Part shown: positions 7,226-13,444 of the stretch, piece after piece
Numbering within the stretch: position 1 is the first letter of the stretch
Layout: the number at the start of each line of letters is the position of its first letter
From: DASUPK01 sp033856335
GTDB taxonomy: Bacteria > Actinomycetota > Thermoleophilia > Solirubrobacterales > 70-9
Length of the DNA stretch: 23,175 nt
Assembly: GCA_033856335.1 (NCBI GenBank)
Contig: JAWVFG010000056.1
Coordinates: forward strand, 1 to 23,175
Reading direction: 5' to 3'
Program-made: the position numbers and the translations under genes
The notes under the pieces: generated by a model
What the model saw: the letters and a program-made list of their open reading frames with translations, nothing else
The model's database searches: none
What the model was told of the DNA's origin: nothing

Positions 7226-7660
7226 ATGCGCTTGAACCGACGATTCGCGGCGGTGTTCGCGATTGGGGCCGCTGTCGCGGTGCCGATGGTGGGCTGCGGC
7301 AGCAGCAGCAACGACAACAGCACCAGCAACGCGGCGACACAGGCCCCGTCCACGGGTGGAGCGGCGGCGACGGGCCCAGGCGGCGCGGTCAACCTGACCG
7401 CCACCGATTTCAAGTTCAATCCGTCTGACCCGACCGTCAAGCCAGGCCAGGTCACCTTCAACGAGAAGAACGCCGGCCAGGTGACCCATTCCCTCGAGAT
7501 CGAGAACGTCAACGGTCAGGACAAGGAGCTCCAGGGGTCCGTGTCCCCAGGGCAGAGCGGAACACTGACGGTCGACCTGAAGCCCGGCAAGTACGAGTTC
7601 TACTGCCCGATCGACAGCCACAGGCAGATGGGCATGACGGGTGAGATCACTGTCAAGTGA
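7226..7660 (+). CDS. Cupredoxin-like (plastocyanin/azurin-type) copper lipoprotein
   Basis: This is a 144-residue exported blue-copper-type protein. Residues 1-23 are a signal peptide with a lipobox-like MVGC, so Cys24 is the likely lipidation site. A Ser/Asn/Thr/Ala/Gly-rich linker (25-54) leads to a cupredoxin domain (55-144). The predicted type 1 copper ligands are His88 (VTHSLEIEN), then Cys127, His132 and Met135 or Met137 in YEFYCPIDSHRQMGM. It probably carries electrons or stores copper at the outer membrane face; its redox partner is unknown. Start choice: ATG 7226 has GGAGGT (7216-7221) at the right distance and begins the signal peptide. The frame is open further upstream, but those residues are arginine-rich and not signal-like. 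It is followed by a strong terminator. Confidence 0.88.
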   Translation: MRLNRRFAAVFAIGAAVAVPMVGCGSSSNDNSTSNAATQAPSTGGAAATGPGGAVNLTATDFKFNPSDPTVKPGQVTFNEKNAGQVTHSLEIENVNGQDKELQGSVSPGQSGTLTVDLKPGKYEFYCPIDSHRQMGMTGEITVK

Positions 7661-7708
7661 CCACCGTCGAATGAGCTTCCGGATCCACCTCTGAGGTCCG
7701 GAGATCGG

Positions 7709-7749
7709 GGACCCGGCGGCCAGGATGAGTCGCCGGGTCCTTCTTATTT
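7709..7749 (+). terminator. Rho-independent terminator after cupredoxin gene
   Basis: GGACCCGGCG (7709-7718) pairs exactly with CGCCGGGTCC (7731-7740), a 10-bp stem with a 12-base loop, followed by TTCTTATTT. It lies between two convergent genes, 49 bases after the cupredoxin stop and against the stop of the secreted protein gene. The T-rich side serves the plus strand. Confidence 0.85.
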
Positions 7750-9242
7750 CAGGGGAACTCGACGAGGCCGCCGAGCACACCCACATAGGCGGTCCCGTCG
7801 GGCCCGAGGGTGACCGGCGCGTAGTTGTTGTTGAAGCCGAAGCCCGTGCCCGCCAGCCGCCGGTAGACGGTGCGGCCGCTGCGGAAGTCGAGCGCCGTCA
7901 GGTACCAGGCGTCGATTCCATCGCTGCGGGATGGCTTGGTGTACGTGTAGACCAGCCCATTGGCGAGCGAGAGCTTCGGGACGACCGAGGGGGCGCGCTC
8001 GTCGCTCGTCCAGACGGTCCGGCAGCCGCCCCTGGCCACGTCGACGCGGCTCAGGCCAGACTCGGTGACACCGCCGTTCATGGTCGCCGTCACGCCCGAG
8101 TAGCCGTAGTTGTTCTCGGCGATGATCGAGTGGTCAGTCGCGATCAACGACTGGTCCGTGGAGCTCGCACCCTGCCGGAATACCGGGGCTGAGCAGACCA
8201 GCCGGTTGCCCGCCACGGAGCGGCCCCGCCGGTAGACGACGACGTCCATCGGATCCGCGTTGTCCGTGATCGTCACCCACTTTGTGCCCATCAGCGTCGG
8301 GGTCGTCCCGGAGCCGGCGTCGCTCTGGCCCGGCTTGTGGATGCCGGAGTTCGGATAGACCTGCCGCCAGCTGACCTGTGGCCCACCGTCGGATCCGGCA
8401 TCGAAGCGATAGAGCGCGTGGTCGGAGACGACAAACACGCCGCCGCTCTCATCGACCGCGAACGAGTTCGAGATTCCCTCTCCCGGGAGCGTGATCGCGT
8501 GGATCGCCCCACTCGCCCTGTCGACCGTCCCCACGATCCCCTGCCGGGTGACGAACCAGAAGCGTCCGCTCCAGTCGGGCAGGGCCGAGATGATCCCGTC
8601 GCCCGCCGGAACGACGCCGCTCAGGTCGTAGTCCCTCGTGACCGAGAAGCCAGGGCCCGCCGTCTCGGCGACCTCCAGGAGATGCCGGTCGTTGGTCGGC
8701 AGCACCGCGCGATCCTGCTGGTCGAGGTAGAAGTAGCCCCCGCCGGAGAAGTCCGTGAACGGGTTGGAGCCGCTGGTCAGATTGCGGACCGGCAGCGGCA
8801 TAGCCGCAAGTGTCACGAGCGTGTGAGGATCGAGCAGCGCGAGGACGGGGCGGTCGAGCCCGACGCAGATGGTCACGATGCGCCCGCGGGAGTCGAAGGT
8901 GACCGAGCCGCACTCGCGCAGGAAGAGAGAGGAGGTCTCCGGTCCAGCGCCGAGCGGCCCCGTGCCCCCGTAGGTATCCGTCATGTAGGCGTCGTTGTGG
9001 ATGTTGCTTCGCCCGTTCGGCGCCATGAACGGGTTCAGCGGCGGGGCGGTCATGCCGCCCACCGGATTCGGGATGGCGGTGGTGCCCTCGAACGGCGCCA
9101 CCGTGGAGCCGCGCGGGTCACCGAGGATCGGGACGACAGGCAGCCCGGGGGTCTGCGCCGCGGCTGTTTCCGCCCATGCCGACATGGCGGTCAGCAGCGC
9201 GACCGCGAGCAAGGCCCTTACGCCGCAACCCCTGTGGCGCAT
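7749..9242 (-). CDS. Secreted protein of unknown function, probable beta-propeller (PQQ/quinoprotein-like fold)
   Basis: The product has about 497 residues. A Sec signal peptide covers residues 1-30 (MRHRGCGVRALLAVALLTAM, then an ETAAAQ cleavage region). The mature part is rich in Gly, Asp, Thr and aromatic residues, with repeated blades of the type DRASGAIHAITLPGEGISNS, FAVDESGGVFVVSDHALYRF and VTLGPDGTAYVGVLGG, as in beta-propellers. There is an early NIHNDAYMTDTYGGTGPLG segment and several paired Cys that could form disulfides. No catalytic signature is obvious, so function is unknown; an outside binding or enzymatic propeller is likely. ATG 9242 is chosen because it starts the signal peptide. 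The frame extends to 9452, but that part overlaps the PAS gene and reads as charged, non-native sequence. ATG 9281 is a less likely start. Confidence 0.75.
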   Translation of the reverse strand: MRHRGCGVRALLAVALLTAMSAWAETAAAQTPGLPVVPILGDPRGSTVAPFEGTTAIPNPVGGMTAPPLNPFMAPNGRSNIHNDAYMTDTYGGTGPLGAGPETSSLFLRECGSVTFDSRGRIVTICVGLDRPVLALLDPHTLVTLAAMPLPVRNLTSGSNPFTDFSGGGYFYLDQQDRAVLPTNDRHLLEVAETAGPGFSVTRDYDLSGVVPAGDGIISALPDWSGRFWFVTRQGIVGTVDRASGAIHAITLPGEGISNSFAVDESGGVFVVSDHALYRFDAGSDGGPQVSWRQVYPNSGIHKPGQSDAGSGTTPTLMGTKWVTITDNADPMDVVVYRRGRSVAGNRLVCSAPVFRQGASSTDQSLIATDHSIIAENNYGYSGVTATMNGGVTESGLSRVDVARGGCRTVWTSDERAPSVVPKLSLANGLVYTYTKPSRSDGIDAWYLTALDFRSGRTVYRRLAGTGFGFNNNYAPVTLGPDGTAYVGVLGGLVEFP

Positions 9243-9275
9243 CCCAACGCGAGCATACGCGAGACTTAGTTGCGA

Positions 9276-9683
9276 ATGCATCAGAAGCCGCTCGAGCTCA
9301 TCCTGGCCCGTAACTTCCTGACGAGCCTCTCTACGCCCGCCTTCCTGGTCGACGAGAGCGGCGCGCTGATCTTCTACAACGAGGCGGCGGGGGCCCTCCT
9401 GGGCATCTCCTTCGAGGAGTCGGGGCGCATGCCGGCTGAGGAGTGGAGCCACGCGGTGGGGCCGTTCGGCGACGAGGGGGGCCCCATTCCGATCGAGGAG
9501 CTGCCGACCACGAAGGCTCTACGCCAGGGCCGTCCCGCGCACGGAGGCTTCAAGGTGCGCTCGGTCAAGGGCGACGAGTATGAGATCGAGTCGACCGCTC
9601 TGCCGATCATGGCCGAGGGCGGCCAGGAGGGCGCGATGATCTTCTTCTGGACGCGGACGAACAACACACGCGGGGCTGGTTAG
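9276..9683 (+). CDS. Stand-alone PAS-domain protein
   Basis: The 135-residue protein is almost entirely one PAS sensor domain. STPAFLVDESGALIFYNEAA (about residues 20-39), ALLGISFEESGRM and a C-terminal sheet ending ALPIMAEGGQEGAMIFFW are typical. No kinase, cyclase or DNA-binding domain follows, so it is probably a small sensor or adaptor working by protein contact. It lies 50 bases upstream of the MBL-fold hydrolase on the same strand, and the two may be co-transcribed. ATG 9276 has no clear ribosome-binding site, and TTG 9270 is an alternative start. The bound ligand cannot be told from sequence. Confidence 0.85.
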   Translation: MHQKPLELILARNFLTSLSTPAFLVDESGALIFYNEAAGALLGISFEESGRMPAEEWSHAVGPFGDEGGPIPIEELPTTKALRQGRPAHGGFKVRSVKGDEYEIESTALPIMAEGGQEGAMIFFWTRTNNTRGAG

Positions 9684-9733
9684 ACCGCTATAGGCTGGGC
9701 AGGAGTGAGGAATGAGGAGATGGTGAGGATCCG

Positions 9734-10612
9734 ATGAAGCTGAAGGTATGGGGTGCCCGGGGTTCGGTCCCGGCGCCGGGGCCCGAGATGAATCGCTACG
9801 GCGGTAACACCTCCTGCGTCGAGCTCGAGCTCTCGGACGGCTCAACCCTGATCATCGATGCCGGAACCGGCATCCGCAGCCTCGGGGTCGGCTTCGCCAA
9901 GAAGCTGCCGAAGATCAACATCCTCCTCACCCACCTGCACCTGGACCACATCCAGGGCCTGATGTTCTTCGCTCCCTGCTTCCGCTCGGAGACCGAGATC
10001 ACGATCTGGGGCCCGTCATCGCCCGAGGCCTCGCTCGAGGAGCGGATCTCTCGCTACATCTCCGCCCCCCTCTCCCCCGTCGAGGTCCGGGAACTGCCCT
10101 GCGAGGTGAACTTCCGCGACACGCCTGCCACCGAGTGGGACCTGGGGCCGGCCAAGATCCGAGCGGAGGCCGTTACGCATCGAGGCCCAACCCTCGGCTA
10201 CCGCATCACCGACGGCCCGACGACGCTCTCTTACATCTCGGACCACGAGCCCGGCCTGGGCGCGCCGCTGGAGGCACTGGAGCCGGAGTGGATCTCCGGC
10301 TACGACCTGGCCCGAGACGCGGACCTGCTGATCCATGACTGTCAGTACACCGACGAGGAATACCCCGAGCACGTCGGCTGGGGGCACTCGCGGCTCAGCG
10401 ACACCCTGGTCTTCGCTCGCCGGGTGGAGGCGCAGCGACTGCTGATGTTCCACCATGACCCTCTGCACTCCGACGACTTCCTCGATCGCTTCCAGGAGAC
10501 CGCCAAGGAGCGCTGGGGGGAGCTCGGCGGCGCGGACGGCGCCGTGGAGATGGCCGCCGAGACACAGGAGATCGAGATCGCCGCCCCCGTCAGCGTCGGA
10601 GCCCCAACCTAG
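9734..10612 (+). CDS. MBL-fold metallo-hydrolase (phosphodiesterase-like)
   Basis: The 292-residue protein is a metallo-beta-lactamase-fold hydrolase. The metal-binding HxHxDH motif is THLHLDH (His67, His69, Asp71, His72). Later ligand regions are ISDHEPGL, LLIHDCQYTDEEY, GWGHS and MFHHDPLHSDD. The opening MKLKVWGARGSVPAPG with NRYGGNTSCVEL is characteristic of the Lactamase_B_2/cAMP-phosphodiesterase-like branch rather than of true beta-lactamases. The substrate is unknown; a cyclic nucleotide, phosphodiester or similar small molecule is possible. GAGGA lies just before ATG 9734. With the upstream PAS gene it may form a sensor/effector pair. Its stop and the amidase stop share one CTAG (10609-10612). 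Confidence 0.9.
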   Translation: MKLKVWGARGSVPAPGPEMNRYGGNTSCVELELSDGSTLIIDAGTGIRSLGVGFAKKLPKINILLTHLHLDHIQGLMFFAPCFRSETEITIWGPSSPEASLEERISRYISAPLSPVEVRELPCEVNFRDTPATEWDLGPAKIRAEAVTHRGPTLGYRITDGPTTLSYISDHEPGLGAPLEALEPEWISGYDLARDADLLIHDCQYTDEEYPEHVGWGHSRLSDTLVFARRVEAQRLLMFHHDPLHSDDFLDRFQETAKERWGELGGADGAVEMAAETQEIEIAAPVSVGAPT

Positions 10613-12033
10613 AGCGAGGGGCGGCGCTCCGCCCAGGGCCGCTCGGCCTCGAGCTGGGCCGCCAACGAGATCAGCGTCGCCTCATCGTTCGGGCGGGCGG
10701 TGAGCATCACGGAGCGAGGCAGGCCTCCGTCGGTGAAGCCGGCCGGGATCGTCGCGGCGGGCTGGCCCGTGTAGTTCCAGGCCGCCGCGTACGGATAGAC
10801 GTTGCTCATACCGTTGATCGTCCGCAGCGCACCCTGACCGCGCCAGCGCCCGATCTCGACCGGGAGCTGTGCGGTCGCCGGCGTGAGCAGCAGGTCGTGG
10901 TCGTGCCAGAGCTCCATGATGTGCGCGGCCGACGCCGGCATCCGATCGCGGACCTTGGCAAGCCGCCGGTCGCTGATGAGCCTGCCGAGCTTGACGAAGC
11001 CCTTGGTCTGGTCGGAGAGCTTCTCGGGATGCGGCAGCGTCAGGGCCTCGTCGCGGATCCCGCGGAAATAGAGCGGGTAGAAGTCAGTGACCATGCGGCC
11101 GTAGCTGGGACTCGCCTCGGTGACCTCGTGCCCGAGAGACCGGAGGATGTCGATCGTCTCCTGGTACGCGGCCAGGACCTCGGGCGCCTTGGGCACGGGC
11201 AGGATCGTCTTGGTCGTGCAGGCGATCCGCAGCTTGCCGGGCGGCGTGCGCGCCGCCTCGACCAGTGGCCGCTCGAACGGCGGTGGCGCATCGAAGTCGC
11301 CCTTCTCGGGGCCGCTCATCGTGTCGAGATAGAGGGCGGTGTCCATCACGGTCCGGCTCACGCAGCCCGAGACTGAGAGCCCGTACCAGTGCTCGCGGTC
11401 CGGCCAGAGCGAGACTCGGTTCCTCTGGGGCTTCAGCCCGAAGAGGCCACAGAGGGCGGCCGGATAGCGAATCGAACCCGCACCGTCCGTCGCGTGGGCG
11501 ATGGCGCACATCCCGGCGGCGGCCGCGGCGCCGCTGCCTCCGCTCGAGCCCCCGCAGGTTCGCGAGAGGTCCCATGGGTTGTGGGTGTCGCCCCACGCAG
11601 GACTCTCGGTGAATCCATAGATCGCCAATTCGGGCAGATTGGTCTTGCCCAGGATCGTGGCCCCCGCCTCTCGCAGCTTGCGAACCACCAGGCCGTCCTC
11701 AGTCGCCGGCTCCCCGTAGGCGGCGGTGCCGTTGGTGGTCACCTCACCGGCGTAGTCGACGTTGTCCTTGATCGCCACGGGCACGCCGAGCAAGGGGCCC
11801 TCGTCGCCCGATGCCAGCCGCTCCTCGGCCCGCCTGGCGTCGGCGCGGGCCCCCTCAGCGAGCACGACGCGGTAGGCGTTCACCCTGGGCTCGACGCTCG
11901 CGATCCGCTTCAGGTAGAGCTCGACCAGCTCGCTCGGGGAGACCTCCTTGGCCCGGACCATCTCCGCGATGCGAGCCGCGCCCGCGAAGGCGAGGTCATC
12001 TTCGGTGGCGGGCATCACGGTCACAGACGCCAT
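10609..12033 (-). CDS. Amidase (amidase-signature family)
   Basis: The product has about 474 residues and belongs to the amidase-signature family of Ser-cisSer-Lys hydrolases, which release ammonia or an amine from amides. The catalytic set is Lys89 (GVPVAIKDNV), Ser163 (TCGGSSGGSG) and nucleophile Ser187 (ATDGAGSIRYPAALCG); the 24-residue gap between the two serines matches FAAH and GatA. There is no GatB/GatC gene nearby, so it is probably a catabolic amidase and not tRNA-Glu amidotransferase. Start: ATG 12033 overlaps the end of the amine oxidase gene. The GGAAGG ribosome-binding site touches that ATG, so GTG at codon 4 (12024), 9 bases further and forming GTGA with the upstream TGA, may be the real start. 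It is the last gene of the acylase-oxidase-amidase set. Confidence 0.92.
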   Translation of the reverse strand: MASVTVMPATEDDLAFAGAARIAEMVRAKEVSPSELVELYLKRIASVEPRVNAYRVVLAEGARADARRAEERLASGDEGPLLGVPVAIKDNVDYAGEVTTNGTAAYGEPATEDGLVVRKLREAGATILGKTNLPELAIYGFTESPAWGDTHNPWDLSRTCGGSSGGSGAAAAAGMCAIAHATDGAGSIRYPAALCGLFGLKPQRNRVSLWPDREHWYGLSVSGCVSRTVMDTALYLDTMSGPEKGDFDAPPPFERPLVEAARTPPGKLRIACTTKTILPVPKAPEVLAAYQETIDILRSLGHEVTEASPSYGRMVTDFYPLYFRGIRDEALTLPHPEKLSDQTKGFVKLGRLISDRRLAKVRDRMPASAAHIMELWHDHDLLLTPATAQLPVEIGRWRGQGALRTINGMSNVYPYAAAWNYTGQPAATIPAGFTDGGLPRSVMLTARPNDEATLISLAAQLEAERPWAERRPSL

Positions 12034-13397
12034 CCTTCCGCATCGAGCACCTCCTCGGCGGCGCGCTCGCCTGAGCGAACCGCGCCCTCCATGTATCCGC
12101 ACCAGACCGTTGCCGTCTCCGCGCCCGCCCAGTGGACCCGGCCTGTCGGCCGGCGCAGAGCCTCGCCGTACTGCGCGAGCGCTCCCGGAGCGAAGGAGCA
12201 GACCGGCCCGCCGCGGCTCCACTCCTCCTCCGCCCAGGCCGTCTCGAGGTAGATCCCGGGCTGGGCGGCCTTGGGCCCGAGCAGCCGCGTGAAGCTCTCG
12301 AGCACGATCCTGCGGCGCTCCGCCTCGGAGCGCCGGGCGTGGCGGATCGCCTCGGCCCCCGCGATGAAACCGAGCAGCACGCCGGGCGATCCATCGGGCG
12401 GCGAATTGTCGAAGGTCGTGACCACCGGACCCCGGTCCGTGACCGCCTGCCCTGTCAGCCCCTCGGCCCGCCAGAAGGGCTCGGGGTAGACGGCGGCGCA
12501 TTTCGTGATCGCCCCGTGGGCCATCCGCTGAGTGAGCTGGTCGCGCCGGCCGCCGAGGGACGGCGCGAACGAGATCCGCGCCGCGAGCGGTGGCGGCACG
12601 GCGACGATCACCCGCTGAGCTCTGGCGCTGACGCTGTCCGCATCGACCTGGAGACCGCCACCGTCCTGCGCGATGCGACGCACGGGAGCAGAGAGGACGA
12701 CTCCATCCCCGAGCTCCTCGGCGATCCTCTGGGAGATCAGCTGCGAGCCGCCAACGAAGCGATCCTGCTGGGCGCCGCCCTCTGTGTCGATCAGGGCGTC
12801 GAAGCTCCCGGCGGAGCTCACGTAGGAGAGCATCCAGAGCAGCGACAGCTCGGCCGTGCCGGTCCCCATCACCGTCCCGGTCGCGATCTCGAGCAGGCGA
12901 CGGGCCTTCTTGGTCCGGGCCGCCTTGCGCACCCAGGTCGCCAGGGTCTGCGAATCGAGCTCCGCGGCCTTAGGCGCCGTCCAGGGCGCGTCCGCGGGGA
13001 CCCGGCGCGCCGCCTTTCTCAGTTTTCGCCGGGCACGCTCGATATCGAGCAGGACGTGCGGTGCCAGGCGCGGGACCGTCCCCTTGTACCGGCGAACCTT
13101 GCCCCCGAGGTCGAGCAGATTGCGACCCTCGTAGTAGGTCGGAAAGGTCGCGATCTGCAGTTCCTCGGCCAGCGCGAGCACTCGGTCCTGCGTCGGCCCC
13201 ACCCACTGACCGCCCATCTCGACCACCTTGCCCGCGCCGATGGAGGCGTTCGCTGTCCGGCCGCCGACCCGGTCGCGGGCCTCGATGACGAGGACGTCCC
13301 GGCGGGCGGCGACAAGCTCCCGGGCCGCGACCAGCCCGGAGAGTCCGGCACCGACGACGATGACGTCGGCGTCTCGTGAGCCGGGCGGGGCGGGCAT
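12021..13397 (-). CDS. Flavin-containing amine oxidase (monoamine oxidase-like)
   Basis: The 458-residue FAD enzyme oxidises an amine to an imine/aldehyde plus peroxide. The N-terminal dinucleotide-binding motif is IVVGAGLSGLVAARE (GxGxxG at 16-21), followed by EARDRVGGRT. An EMGGQWVGPTQDR segment follows and is typical of MAO/putrescine oxidase relatives. The C-terminal FAD motif is RVHWAGAETATVWCGYMEGA with SGERAAEEV. The cysteine that carries covalent FAD in mitochondrial MAO (GGCY) is not at that position; here the sequence is GGPVCSFAPG, so FAD is probably non-covalent. There is no signal peptide, so the enzyme is cytosolic. It lies 47 bases downstream of the acylase and overlaps the amidase gene, consistent with one transcript. 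The amine substrate is unknown. Confidence 0.92.
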   Translation of the reverse strand: MPAPPGSRDADVIVVGAGLSGLVAARELVAARRDVLVIEARDRVGGRTANASIGAGKVVEMGGQWVGPTQDRVLALAEELQIATFPTYYEGRNLLDLGGKVRRYKGTVPRLAPHVLLDIERARRKLRKAARRVPADAPWTAPKAAELDSQTLATWVRKAARTKKARRLLEIATGTVMGTGTAELSLLWMLSYVSSAGSFDALIDTEGGAQQDRFVGGSQLISQRIAEELGDGVVLSAPVRRIAQDGGGLQVDADSVSARAQRVIVAVPPPLAARISFAPSLGGRRDQLTQRMAHGAITKCAAVYPEPFWRAEGLTGQAVTDRGPVVTTFDNSPPDGSPGVLLGFIAGAEAIRHARRSEAERRRIVLESFTRLLGPKAAQPGIYLETAWAEEEWSRGGPVCSFAPGALAQYGEALRRPTGRVHWAGAETATVWCGYMEGAVRSGERAAEEVLDAEGWRL

Positions 13398-13444
13398 CCG
13401 CGCACGCTATCGACACCCGCAGGAGGTGGCGCCGCGCGTGAGTT

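Noticed and set aside
9243..9452. N-terminal extension of the secreted propeller-like protein, and an ATG at 9281 back to back with the PAS start (ATGCAT)
   Set aside because: The extension is charged, overlaps the PAS domain and would bury the signal peptide; ATG 9242 starts the signal peptide cleanly.
10609..12501. 630-residue version of the amidase
   Set aside because: The first 156 codons are antisense-like Arg/Gly-rich sequence inside the amine oxidase gene; the family N-terminus begins near 12033.
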